DNA of 16,448 nt from an uncultured Collinsella sp. (lineage in GTDB: Bacteria > Actinomycetota > Coriobacteriia > Coriobacteriales > Coriobacteriaceae): contig CABSMX010000043.1 of the NCBI GenBank assembly GCA_902478945.1, forward strand, positions 1 to 16,448. The letters are read 5' to 3'. The translations under genes were made by a program, and so were the position numbers. This document shows, piece after piece, positions 1-7,343 of the stretch; within the stretch, counting starts at the first letter, position 1, and every line of letters starts with the position of its first letter. The notes under the pieces are model-generated. The model saw only the letters and a list, made by a program, of their open reading frames with translations. It was not told where the DNA came from and searched no databases.

Positions 1-104
1 TGCGAACCTCCAGTCCGGACCGCTTCACGGTCCAACTTTCTGTCCGCACCCCCTTTGGGGGCTTGAAGCCTCTATTTAGGAACTATTTCACCGCAACCGC
101 CAAA

Positions 105-188
105 TGATCCGCTGGGGACGGAGGAAAACGGATCACTGACTCAGACCAGCCCCTCAGTGATCCGTTTTCCTCCGTCCCCAGCGGATCA
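105..188. repeat. Perfect 35-bp inverted repeat (REP/MITE-like hairpin)
   Basis: The arms at 105-139 and 154-188 are exact reverse complements, separated by 14 bases. Each arm itself begins TGATCCG and ends CGGATCACTGA, so there is nested symmetry. There is no T-tract after the right arm, so it is not a classic terminator. I take it as a copy of a dispersed palindromic element; copy number in the genome cannot be seen from here. Confidence 0.85.
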
Positions 189-212
189 CTTTTCCGTTCG
201 CCGATTTGTGTC

Positions 213-239
213 TTGAAAAATGTATATAACGACTATAAC
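213..239 (+). promoter_or_regulatory. Promoter and candidate GntR operator of the EamA gene
   Basis: A TTGAAA -35-like box (213-218) and a TATAAC -10-like box (234-239) are 15 bases apart. Between them, 220-232 reads ATGTATATAACGA, which differs at 2 of 13 positions from the reverse complement of the motif upstream of the GntR gene at 7480 and shares the GT-N5-AC core with the PTS promoter motif. A repressor here would block polymerase. Transcription would start near 245. Confidence 0.55.
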
Positions 240-280
240 GTAGTATGAAACATATTGGAAACAATACCGAGGAGGCTGCG

Positions 281-1363
281 TTGAAGAAAAGCAATCTGGG
301 CTATGTGCTGGTGCTGATCGCCGCGCTTATGTGGGGCAGCATCGGAATCTTTGTAAACGGCATTGCGGCCATGGGCGTTTCGTCTCAGAGCATGGCGGCC
401 TTTCGCTTGTTGGTCGGAGCGCTTATCTTGGCGCCGGTCCTGATGTTTATGGGCTGCCGTCCGGGTGAGGGGTCTACCGTGGCTCAGGGTCCCCTGACGC
501 TATTCAAGGCAAGCCCCAAAGAGCTCGTCCCCTGCGCGCTTGTCGGTATCGTCGGTTTAGCCGCCGCCAACACCTGCTATTACGAGTGCATGCGCGAGGT
601 GGGTATGTCTACGGCCTCGGTGCTGCTCTACACCTCGCCGGTGTTTGGCGTCATGCTCGGCCGCGTGCTTTATCGCGAGGACGTGACCCCCAACAAGCTC
701 GTTGCCATTGTCTTTAACATCGTTGGCTGCGTGCTTGCGGTGACCAATGGCGACCTTTCCGGTTTTCATTTTTCGGTTTGGGGCGTCACGTCGGGCGTGA
801 TTGCAGGCCTTTGTGGTGCGTCGCTCGCGGTGTTTAGCCGGATAGCAACCAAGACGGTCCACCCGCTGGCTGTCACGTTTTGGGGCTTTGTTTTTGGCGG
901 TGCGGTTATGGCGGCTATCGCGGCTCCGTGGCCGGATGTCGCCGCGGCAATGTCGCCACAGCTGCTGCTGCTGTTCCTTGGCTTTGGACTCATCCCCACA
1001 GCCGTGGCTTACATCTTATATATGCAGGGTCTGTCCATGGGGCTCGAGACATCGAAAGTTCCCGTCGTAATGTCTTTCGAGACGGTCGTCACCGTACTGG
1101 TGGGCATTGGTGTCTATGCCGAGCCCGCCGGCGTGATCAAAGTCCTGGGCATCGTGCTGGTGCTCGCGTCCATCCTGATTATGAACACCGACTTCTCCAA
1201 GCTGCGCAACAGTGTGTTTGTCGGTCATGTTGTTGAGAGCATGACCTTTAAGCCCAACGCGTGGTGGACCGAAAAATCTCAGGACATGGATCTGTTTAAG
1301 GAGCGCACGGGCATTGCGCTGGAGCTCACCGTGCAGGAAAGCCCCTGGTACTTCGTGCGATAA
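281..1363 (+). CDS. EamA-family (drug/metabolite superfamily) transporter
   Basis: This is an inner-membrane carrier of the DMT superfamily, whose members move amino acids, amines or other metabolites. About ten hydrophobic segments fall into two EamA repeats, the first opening with a GYVLVLIAALMWGSIGIF-type helix and the second near the TSGVIAGLCGASLAVFSR segment. A roughly 60-residue hydrophilic tail follows the last helix, longer than usual for the family. I chose TTG at 281 because GAGGAGG (269-275) sits 5 bases upstream. An in-frame ATG at 245 (12 residues longer) has no ribosome binding site and lies at the predicted transcription start, so it would need leaderless translation. The promoter motif is shared with the PTS operon, which suggests co-regulation. 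Export of an amino acid released by the deglycase is possible but unproven. Confidence 0.88.
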   Translation: MKKSNLGYVLVLIAALMWGSIGIFVNGIAAMGVSSQSMAAFRLLVGALILAPVLMFMGCRPGEGSTVAQGPLTLFKASPKELVPCALVGIVGLAAANTCYYECMREVGMSTASVLLYTSPVFGVMLGRVLYREDVTPNKLVAIVFNIVGCVLAVTNGDLSGFHFSVWGVTSGVIAGLCGASLAVFSRIATKTVHPLAVTFWGFVFGGAVMAAIAAPWPDVAAAMSPQLLLLFLGFGLIPTAVAYILYMQGLSMGLETSKVPVVMSFETVVTVLVGIGVYAEPAGVIKVLGIVLVLASILIMNTDFSKLRNSVFVGHVVESMTFKPNAWWTEKSQDMDLFKERTGIALELTVQESPWYFVR

Positions 1364-1500
1364 GGGATAAGCGGGGCGCTTGATCGGGCACCGCCAAGCC
1401 AGCGTCGACCTGTCCTGCGCCAACGTTTCGATTGCGTTAAACCCGTCAACGGTCGATTTTCACCCGCGAACGGTCTTTATACTAATTAGCAATATCCGCA

Positions 1501-1529
1501 ACGTATAAGACGTTATAATGACCATAACG
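1501..1529 (+). promoter_or_regulatory. PTS operon promoter with overlapping candidate GntR operator
   Basis: A consensus TATAAT (-10) lies at 1514-1519, about 26 bases before the ATG of the EIIAB gene. Overlapping it upstream is ACGTATAAGACGT (1501-1513), matching the reverse complement of the GntR-gene motif (7430-7442) at 11 of 13 positions. A second inverted repeat, CGTTAT (1511-1516) and ATAACG (1524-1529), straddles the -10 and start region. An alternative TATACT lies at 1478-1483. No convincing -35 box is visible. Confidence 0.6.
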
Positions 1530-1545
1530 AAAAGGAGGAGGCAAG

Positions 1546-2469
1546 ATGAATCAGATTATTCTTGCATCTCATGGCGGCCTGGCCGCAGGCGCCAAAGACA
1601 CGCTCGAGATGGTTCTCGGCGACGTGTCGAACGTCCACGTCGTGTCGCTTGCTCGTGACGACAAGGAGCCCATCACCAATAAGGTGGACGCCATGATCGC
1701 CACGTTCAACACGGACGACACCGTCTATGTGCTGACCGATATGCTCGGCAGCTCGGTCAACAACAACATGGTCGAGCTTTCCAAGAACGGCACGAAGTTC
1801 ACGGTTGTCAGCGGTTTCAACATTCCGCTGGCACTGACGCTCGCTATGAGCCCCGTCCCCGTCAAGGGCGCCGAGCTCGCGGCCCTCATCAACGAGGCTC
1901 GCACCGGCCTGACCAACCCCAACGCACCGGTCGAGGCTACCGCGGCTCCCGCCAAGAAGGCCAAGGCGCCCCGTCACAGCTCCGGTCCCGCCAAGATCGT
2001 CCTCGCACGTCTTGACTACCGTCTGCTGCACGGCCAGGTCGTCTTTACCTGGACCACCAAGGTTCAGGCCGAGCGCATCATCGTCGTCGACAACGCTGCC
2101 GCCAACGATGACATCAAGAAGGGCGCTCTTAAGCTGGCCAAGCCTCAGGGCGTGCGCCTGAACGTCTTCACCGTCGAGCGTGCCCTCGCCAAGATGGACA
2201 AGCTCAACACCCTCGGCGAGCGCGTCATGTTCGTCTTTGGCAACACGGCCGAGATGCTGCAGTTCTGCCAGGGCTACAAGCTCGACGCCATCAACCTGGG
2301 CGCCACCGCCAACCACGACGGTGCCGATCAGGTCGGCGGCAAGGACAGCTCCGTCTTCCTCGACGCCAACCAGAAGGCCGACGTCAACCAGCTGCTCGAC
2401 ATGGGCATCAAGCTCTACGTCCAGCAGACCCCTACGTATCAGAGCGTCGACATCGACGCCAAGCTGTAA
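1546..2469 (+). CDS. PTS mannose-family EIIAB fusion
   Basis: This is the cytoplasmic phosphotransfer subunit of a mannose/fructose/sorbose-type permease. Residues 1 to about 120 form the EIIA domain with phosphoryl-accepting His9 in ASHGGLA. An alanine/lysine/proline-rich linker (about 125-147) leads to the EIIB domain, with R-L-L-H-G-Q and phosphorylatable His162. The A-B fusion is the layout of E. coli ManX. A very strong AAGGAGGAG precedes the ATG. EIIC follows after 36 bases and EIID after that, then a SIS deglycase-like gene. Codons are heavily biased to C-ending forms and lysine is almost always AAG, consistent with high expression. The family also carries glycated amino acids (the Gfr system), so mannose should not be assumed as substrate. 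Confidence 0.93.
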   Translation: MNQIILASHGGLAAGAKDTLEMVLGDVSNVHVVSLARDDKEPITNKVDAMIATFNTDDTVYVLTDMLGSSVNNNMVELSKNGTKFTVVSGFNIPLALTLAMSPVPVKGAELAALINEARTGLTNPNAPVEATAAPAKKAKAPRHSSGPAKIVLARLDYRLLHGQVVFTWTTKVQAERIIVVDNAAANDDIKKGALKLAKPQGVRLNVFTVERALAKMDKLNTLGERVMFVFGNTAEMLQFCQGYKLDAINLGATANHDGADQVGGKDSSVFLDANQKADVNQLLDMGIKLYVQQTPTYQSVDIDAKL

Positions 2470-2505
2470 TCAACCAGGCTTTTGCCTGACTGAAAGGAGA
2501 AGGGT

Positions 2506-3300
2506 ATGAATACGTTCATCAGTGCGGTGCTCGTCGGCCTCGTCGGCGTGTTCTGCATGTGGGACTCCCGCCTGCTCGGTCGTCTTAACTTCGAGCAGCC
2601 CCTCGTTGGCGCTACGCTCGTCGGTCTGCTGCTGGGCGATGTGCCCACCGGCCTTGCCGTCGGTGCTGCCGTCGAGCTCGTGTCCATGGGCCTGGTGCAG
2701 GTCGGCGCCGCCGTTCCGCCCGATATGGTCCTGGGCGGCATCGTGGCCGCTGCCTTTGCGTGCCTGACCGATGCTTCCGCCGAGACCGCCATGACGATCG
2801 CCATCCCGGTCGCCGTCCTGGGTCAGCTCCTCGGCATCGTGTTCCGTTCCATCATCGCCGCCCTCACCCATGTGGCAGATAGCGCGATCGATAACGGAAA
2901 GTTCAAGACCGCCTACCGCATGCACATCTGCGCCGGCTCCGGTCTGTACGCCGTCATGTACTTCCTGCCGATCTTCCTCGCCGTCTTTGTTGGCACCGAC
3001 CTGGTCCAGGCCATCGTCAACATGGTTCCCGAGTGGCTGTCCACTGGTCTTAACGTTTCGACCAAGATCATGACCGCCTACGGCTTGGCCCTGCTGCTCA
3101 CCATGATGATCAAGAAGGGTATGACTCCGTTCCTGTTCATCGGTTTCCTGCTCGCCGCTTACCTCAACCTGTCCGTCATCGCGGTCGCTCTGATCGGTGT
3201 GTGCCTGGCTGTCGTCTTCATGGGCTTCAAGTTCAACGGTTCCCATGCAGCCGCCGGTGTCGATTCCGACTACGATCCGCTCGAAGACGACGAAGACTAA
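2506..3300 (+). CDS. PTS mannose-family EIIC membrane subunit
   Basis: This 264-residue integral membrane protein forms the sugar-translocating channel together with EIID. It starts with a hydrophobic helix (MNTFISAVLVGLVGVFCMWD), then has the EIIC-typical stretch rich in GLLLGD and GAAVELVSMGLVQVG, followed by several further helices. The end is an acidic tail (last dozen residues mostly D/E). AAAGGAG precedes the ATG. It sits 36 bases after EIIAB and 13 before EIID, so all three are surely one operon. Length and order match mannose-family systems. The substrate cannot be read from the sequence. Confidence 0.93.
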   Translation: MNTFISAVLVGLVGVFCMWDSRLLGRLNFEQPLVGATLVGLLLGDVPTGLAVGAAVELVSMGLVQVGAAVPPDMVLGGIVAAAFACLTDASAETAMTIAIPVAVLGQLLGIVFRSIIAALTHVADSAIDNGKFKTAYRMHICAGSGLYAVMYFLPIFLAVFVGTDLVQAIVNMVPEWLSTGLNVSTKIMTAYGLALLLTMMIKKGMTPFLFIGFLLAAYLNLSVIAVALIGVCLAVVFMGFKFNGSHAAAGVDSDYDPLEDDED

Positions 3301-3313
3301 GGAGGAACACACT

Positions 3314-4147
3314 ATGGCAACCGCAACCAAGGACGTGTCCCTGAACAAGAAGGTCAGCCAGTTCTTCTGGCGCTCCTGGGCCATCCAGGCCTCTTGGAAC
3401 TACGAGCGTCAGATGAACATGGGCTTCCTCTACGGCATGGTTCCCACGCTCGATCGCCTCTATCCGGATGAGTCCGACCCCAAGCAGCTCGCTGCTAAGA
3501 AAGAGGCTTACCACCGTCATATGGCGTTCTACAACTGCACCCCGCAGACGAGCGCTTTCATCCTGGGCCTCGCCGCCTCCATGGAGGAGGAGTACGCCAA
3601 GGATCCCGAGAACTTCGATCCCGATTCGATCAATGCGGTCAAGACCTCCCTCATGGGTCCGCTTTCCGGCATCGGTGACTCCTTCTTCCAGGGCACCATC
3701 CGCGTTATCGCCTTTGGCCTGGGCGTTCAGCTGGCTCAGCAGGGCTCCATCATGGGCCCGATCCTGGCCATGCTCATCTCCATCGTCCCCTCTGTGCTGA
3801 TCACTTGGTTCGCAGCCAAGATGGGCTATCAGGGCGGCCATGAGTACCTGAGCAAGCTTCAGGGCGGCGACCTCATGGAGAAGCTCATGTATGTCTGCGG
3901 CATCGTGGGTCTTATGTCCGTGGGCGGCATGATCGCTACGCTGATCGGCGCCACCACCCCGCTGCAGTTCGCTGAGGGTACCGTCGTGATCCAGGACATC
4001 CTGGACGGCATGATGCCCCAGATGATTTCCCTTGGCCTCACCGGCCTTATGTACTGGCTCATCAAGAAGAACGTCAACACCGGTTGGCTTCTCGTGATCG
4101 CCATTGTGGGCGGCATCGCCCTCTCCGCGGCCGGCATCCTGGCCTAG
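3314..4147 (+). CDS. PTS mannose-family EIID membrane subunit
   Basis: This 277-residue protein pairs with EIIC in the membrane. The N-terminal half carries the EIID signature: FWRSWAIQASWNYERQMNMG at about 18-37, then LYPD, and the conserved MGPLSGIGDSFFQGT region near residues 115-130. Two or three hydrophobic helices lie in the C-terminal part. I chose ATG at 3314 because AAGGAGGAA lies just upstream and it immediately follows the EIIC stop; the open frame extends further upstream inside EIIC but without homology. The next gene, a SIS protein, starts 199 bases later after two hairpins. Confidence 0.93.
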   Translation: MATATKDVSLNKKVSQFFWRSWAIQASWNYERQMNMGFLYGMVPTLDRLYPDESDPKQLAAKKEAYHRHMAFYNCTPQTSAFILGLAASMEEEYAKDPENFDPDSINAVKTSLMGPLSGIGDSFFQGTIRVIAFGLGVQLAQQGSIMGPILAMLISIVPSVLITWFAAKMGYQGGHEYLSKLQGGDLMEKLMYVCGIVGLMSVGGMIATLIGATTPLQFAEGTVVIQDILDGMMPQMISLGLTGLMYWLIKKNVNTGWLLVIAIVGGIALSAAGILA

Positions 4148-4346
4148 TCGCGACCAAGCGCCTAACCGCTTTCCCCCGGGGGCCTGCCTGGCATCCCATA
4201 CCCCAGGCAGGCTTCCATCCCCAAAATGCGACAATGGGACAGTCCCTTTGTCGCATCCTCAACGGGCCGGCGACTCGGTCCAAACCACGGTAACCCTGCG
4301 AGCGCCCGGCAATGTGGCGCCGCAAAAATCGAAAGGAATGTGTCAG
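4148..4346 (+). promoter_or_regulatory. Intercistronic hairpins between EIID and SIS gene
   Basis: Two stem-loops are visible. The first has perfect 10-bp arms GCCTGCCTGG (4182-4191) and CCAGGCAGGC (4203-4212). The second is a 31-base palindrome (4226-4256) with arms ATGCGACAA/TTGTCGCAT and inner stem GGGA/TCCC. Neither is followed by a T-tract, so complete termination is unlikely. They may stabilise or process the mRNA, or tune the ratio of enzyme to PTS. The second resembles a dispersed repeat. No separate promoter was found. Confidence 0.55.
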
Positions 4347-5330
4347 ATGTACGAGATCGACCTTAACCTCCCTAAGCAGATCGTCGCTGACGTCCTGTCC
4401 AACCACGAGATCCACAGCGTCGCCTTCGTCGGCTGCGGCGCTTCCATGTCCGACCTTTACCCCGCCAAGTACTTCCTGGCCAACAACACGGACAAGCTGA
4501 ACGTTCAGATCTTCACCGCTAACGAGTTCAACTACGACACGCCTTCCTGGGTCAACGAGCACACCTTCGTGATCACCTGCTCCCTCGGTGGCTCCACGCC
4601 CGAGACCGTCGAGGCCAACAAGACCGCCAAGAAGCACAACTGCCCGGTCGTCTCCCTCACCAACAAGCCTGGCTCCGCTCTGACCGTCGACGCCGACCAC
4701 GTTATCGTTCACGGCTTCCACGCCAACTACGCTGCCAAGTGCGAGAAGCCCGGCTATGCCATCGCTCTTGCTCTCGAGATCCTTCAGCAGACCGAGGGCT
4801 ATGACCACTACGAGGACATGATCACCGGCCTCACCAACATCTTCGATCTCTGCGAGAACGCCGCTCAGCACTGCAAGAAGCTCGCCAAGAAGTTCGCCGA
4901 GGACTTCAAGGACGACAAGATGATCTACTTCATGGCTTCCGGTGCCTCCGAGAAGATGGCTTATTCTCACGCCGCCTTCCTGTTCACCGAGATGCAGTGG
5001 ATCGACGCCGCTGCCTACAACACCGGTGAGTACTTCCACGGCCCGTTCGAGGTTTCCACCGAGGGTAAGCCCTACGTCTTCTTCATGTCCGATGGCGCCA
5101 CCCGTCCGATGGACGCCCGCGCCCTCACCTTCCTTGAGCGCATGGGCGCCAAGGTCGCTCTGATCGACTCCAAGGACTACGGCCTGGCTGACGCCGTGCC
5201 CGCGAGCGTCGTCACCTACTTCAACCCGCTGCTGCACCTCGCCGTTATGCGCGAGTACGGCAACCAGATCGCCGAGGCCCGTCAGCACCCGCTGACCATG
5301 CGTCGCTACATGTGGAAGCTTTCCTACTAA
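4347..5330 (+). CDS. SIS-domain sugar-phosphate deglycase (FrlB/FraB/Gfr-like)
   Basis: This 327-residue cytoplasmic enzyme has two SIS domains, about 15-150 and 180-310. The first carries GCGASMSD (30-36) and SLGGSTPE (79-86). The second carries FTEMQW with Glu215 and GEYFHGPFE with His231. That Glu and His, 16 residues apart, correspond to the catalytic pair I recall for FraB and to the same spacing in FrlB. Family members cleave 6-phosphorylated fructose-amino acids to glucose-6-phosphate and an amino acid. Position in a PTS operon fits: the PTS would deliver the 6-phosphorylated substrate. Start at 4347 is preferred because AAAGGA (4332-4337) is 9 bases upstream; ATG at 4338 is too close. 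Codon bias is extreme, as in the PTS genes. A glucosamine-phosphate isomerase or deaminase role is the main alternative. Confidence 0.85.
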   Translation: MYEIDLNLPKQIVADVLSNHEIHSVAFVGCGASMSDLYPAKYFLANNTDKLNVQIFTANEFNYDTPSWVNEHTFVITCSLGGSTPETVEANKTAKKHNCPVVSLTNKPGSALTVDADHVIVHGFHANYAAKCEKPGYAIALALEILQQTEGYDHYEDMITGLTNIFDLCENAAQHCKKLAKKFAEDFKDDKMIYFMASGASEKMAYSHAAFLFTEMQWIDAAAYNTGEYFHGPFEVSTEGKPYVFFMSDGATRPMDARALTFLERMGAKVALIDSKDYGLADAVPASVVTYFNPLLHLAVMREYGNQIAEARQHPLTMRRYMWKLSY

Positions 5331-5364
5331 TCACAAGTAAGTAGACCTTACGGGTTGATTGAGA

Positions 5365-5396
5365 GGGGATGGGGTTTGCGCCCCGTCCCCTTTTTT
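5365..5396 (+). terminator. Rho-independent terminator of PTS-SIS operon
   Basis: A 10-bp G/C stem, GGGGATGGGG (5365-5374) with CCCCGTCCCC (5381-5390) including one G-U pair, has a 6-base loop and is followed by TTTTTT. It separates the operon from the HAD gene starting 20 bases later. Confidence 0.93.
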
Positions 5397-5416
5397 GTTC
5401 TTGAGAGGAGATGCGT

Positions 5417-6046
5417 ATGATCAAGGCAGTGCTGTTCGACATGGACGGCGTGCTGGTCGATACCGAGTGGTTCTACAACCGTCGTCGCGTGGCGTTTATG
5501 GAAGAGAAGGGGTTCCACTTTGACGAGATCCCCGATCTTTCGGGGTCTAACGAGCCTGCCATTTGGGAGGCGCTGGTGCCCGACGATGTTGAGCTGCGCG
5601 AGCGTCTGCGCGTGGAGTACAAGCAGGTCTATAGCCCGGTCCACCCCGTTCCGTATGCCGAGCTGCTCAACGAGCAGACGGAACCGGTGATGCGTGAGCT
5701 ACATGAGCGCGGCGTGAAGTGTGCCATCGCGAGCTCGTCCTATCGCGAGTTGATTGACGAGCTGGTGGAGATCGCCGGTATCGCCGACGTGCTGGACTAC
5801 ACCATCAGCGGTCACGAGTGCAGCGCGTTTAAGCCCGACCCCGAGATTTACCTGCGCGCCATGGAGGCGCTGGGGGTGGAGCCGGCCGAGTGCCTGGTCA
5901 TCGAGGACTCGCCTTTAGGCATCGAGGCCGGCAAACGCTCCGGCGCCCGCGTCCTGGCGCTGCGTCCGCACGAGGGCGTCAACCTGGACCAGTCCGCCGC
6001 CGACGTTGTCATCGACAACCTGACCGACATCCTACCTGCCATTTAG
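5417..6046 (+). CDS. HAD-superfamily phosphatase/phosphomutase (beta-PGM-like)
   Basis: This 209-residue soluble hydrolase belongs to HAD subfamily I. Motif I is FDMDGVLVDTE with nucleophile Asp8 and Asp10; motif II is ASSS (Ser106); motif III is Lys139 in FKPDPEIYL; motif IV is VIEDSPLGIEAG (Glu163, Asp164). A cap domain lies between about 16 and 85. The family includes beta-phosphoglucomutase and sugar-phosphate phosphatases; sequence alone does not choose. GAGAGGAG (5403-5410) supports ATG 5417 at 6 bases; ATG 5411 abuts the site. It lies right after the operon terminator and so is probably expressed by readthrough or a weak own promoter. A role in handling sugar phosphates from the upstream operon is plausible. 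Confidence 0.88.
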   Translation: MIKAVLFDMDGVLVDTEWFYNRRRVAFMEEKGFHFDEIPDLSGSNEPAIWEALVPDDVELRERLRVEYKQVYSPVHPVPYAELLNEQTEPVMRELHERGVKCAIASSSYRELIDELVEIAGIADVLDYTISGHECSAFKPDPEIYLRAMEALGVEPAECLVIEDSPLGIEAGKRSGARVLALRPHEGVNLDQSAADVVIDNLTDILPAI

Positions 6047-6047
6047 G

Positions 6048-6078
6048 GACAGGTTTATTTTGGCAGGTTTTATCTGGG
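6048..6078 (+). repeat. 31-bp dispersed repeat, copy 1
   Basis: This stretch (GACAGGTTTATTTTGGCAGG at its left end) matches the reverse complement of 7344-7374 at 28 of 31 positions. It begins at the stop codon of the HAD gene. With copy 2 it brackets the YitT gene in inverted orientation. Confidence 0.75.
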
Positions 6079-6091
6079 CAAACGTTGAATT

Positions 6092-6130
6092 CGCCGTGAA
6101 GGGATCGCTCTCTTCACGGCGTTTTTCTTT
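6092..6130 (+). terminator. Rho-independent terminator after HAD gene
   Basis: Perfect 10-bp arms CGCCGTGAAG (6092-6101) and CTTCACGGCG (6112-6121) have a 10-base loop and are followed by TTTTTCTTT. Confidence 0.93.
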
Positions 6131-6198
6131 TGAGCGGCTTCACGGTCCTTCTGATGGTTGTCGAGAGAGGGTGAATTGAAGCGCCCCCGCACGCTCCA

Positions 6199-6207
6199 TG
6201 CTACAAT
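6199..6207 (+). promoter_or_regulatory. Extended -10 promoter of YitT gene
   Basis: TGCTACAAT is an extended -10 element. TTGAAG at 6176-6181 would be a -35 with an overlong 20-base spacer, which an extended -10 could tolerate. Start of transcription would be near 6214, about 40 bases before the GTG. Confidence 0.5.
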
Positions 6208-6252
6208 CGCGGACATACCTCACAACTAGATCTGCCTTCGAAGGGAGCCTAC

Positions 6253-7260
6253 GTGGCGAACGCCATCGATCAGCTCACGGACCGAGTGCTCGTGCTCGGC
6301 CGCCTCACCATCGTCCGCCGCGCCATTACTGCCGTGGCGGTCACCATTTCCGCCGTTCTTCAGACATTTCTGATCCAGGCGTTCATTCAGCCCGCCGACC
6401 TGCTTCCGAGCGGTCTTACCGGCGTCGCGGTCCTACTCGATCGCGTTACCTCGCTGGGCGGCGTTCACATCGACATCTCGCTCGGTATGCTCGCGCTCAA
6501 CATCCCTGTGGCGCTCCTATGCTGGAGCGGCATTAGCAAGCGCTTCGTCATCTTCTCGATGATGCAGGTCGTGCTCTCGTCGCTGTTCCTCAACATCTTT
6601 CACTTTTCCCCGTTTTTGGGCGACAAGATCATGCTCATCATTTTTGGCGGCGTGGTCTCGGGTCTGGGCGCTGCCATCGCGCTCAAGTCCGGCGCATCCA
6701 CCGGCGGCACCGACTTTATCGCGCTGTGGGTCTCCAACCACACGGGCAAGACTATCTGGGGCGTCATCTTTGGTTTCAACTGCTTTATCCTGGCGATCTT
6801 TGGCTTTATGTTTGGCTGGGACAAGGCGGCGTACTCCATCGTGTTCCAGTTTATTTCGACCAAGACCATCGACAGTTTCTATCGTCGCTACGACCGCGTG
6901 ACGCTGCAGATCACGACGCGCAAGGCAGACGAGGTCATGGCCGCCTATGTTGACCATTTTCAGCACGGCATTAGCTGCGCCGAGGTCATCGGCGGATACA
7001 GCCGCGAAAAGATGTACCTGCTGCATGCCGTTGTCTCGACCTACGAGAGTCAGGACATTATCAAGCTGGTGTGCGACATTGATTCCGGTGCCGTGATCAA
7101 TGTGTTTCACACGCTCAACTTTGTGGGCGGCTGGTGGGGCGGTCATGTCGACGAGCCCATGCCCACGGCCGTACCTGATCCCGACAAGCCCGCGCGCATG
7201 GCCAGCAGGCAGGCGCGCCTCAGCGAGCAGGACAGCCTGCAGCAGGACGACGGCAGGTAG
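6253..7260 (+). CDS. YitT-family membrane protein (DUF161/DUF2179)
   Basis: This 335-residue membrane protein has about five or six hydrophobic segments in residues 25-205 and a soluble C-terminal domain (about 215-297) of the DUF2179 type. The family hallmark GASTGGTDFIA is at 147-157. The C-terminal domain holds VIGGYSREKMYLLHAVV and ends in a VGGWWGG stretch, followed by a polar tail of about 35 residues. The biochemical role of YitT proteins is not established; transport of a small solute is often supposed. The start is GTG, with AAGGGAG 6 bases upstream. It is monocistronic: a terminator lies on both sides. No functional link to its neighbours can be read from the sequence. Confidence 0.9.
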   Translation: MANAIDQLTDRVLVLGRLTIVRRAITAVAVTISAVLQTFLIQAFIQPADLLPSGLTGVAVLLDRVTSLGGVHIDISLGMLALNIPVALLCWSGISKRFVIFSMMQVVLSSLFLNIFHFSPFLGDKIMLIIFGGVVSGLGAAIALKSGASTGGTDFIALWVSNHTGKTIWGVIFGFNCFILAIFGFMFGWDKAAYSIVFQFISTKTIDSFYRRYDRVTLQITTRKADEVMAAYVDHFQHGISCAEVIGGYSREKMYLLHAVVSTYESQDIIKLVCDIDSGAVINVFHTLNFVGGWWGGHVDEPMPTAVPDPDKPARMASRQARLSEQDSLQQDDGR

Positions 7261-7301
7261 GGTATTGGCATTTTGCCGGCCTGGCGCAACCCTTCCGTAT
7301 G

Positions 7302-7343
7302 AGCCCCTCGAAAGCCTCGCTGCTTTCGAGGGGCTTTCGTTTT
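7302..7343 (+). terminator. Rho-independent terminator after YitT gene
   Basis: A perfect 14-bp stem, AGCCCCTCGAAAGC (7302-7315) with GCTTTCGAGGGGCT (7322-7335), has a 6-base loop and is followed by TTCGTTTT. Confidence 0.93.

Larger units (their letters stand above)
1..244. other. Leading intergenic region with hairpins, no gene
   Basis: I see no credible coding sequence here; frames are short and unremarkable. It holds a small hairpin GGACCG/CGGTCC (17-22 with 28-33), a second CCCCC/GGGGG (49-53 with 57-61), a 35-bp perfect inverted repeat (separate entry) and the promoter of the EamA gene. The small hairpins could end a gene lying left of the window, but neither has a good T-tract. Confidence 0.6.

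Noticed and set aside
1..86. Tail of an upstream gene at the left edge
   Set aside because: Several frames end in stops here, but none has a convincing composition and the region is dominated by small hairpins.
1422..1444. LacI/CcpA-type palindrome in the EamA-PTS gap
   Set aside because: AACG...CGTT arms are only four bases and the centre does not match a known cre or LacI operator.
4074..5288. Long antisense frame over the first SIS gene
   Set aside because: The composition is Gly/Val/Asp/Glu-rich without family features and mirrors the highly biased codons of the true gene.
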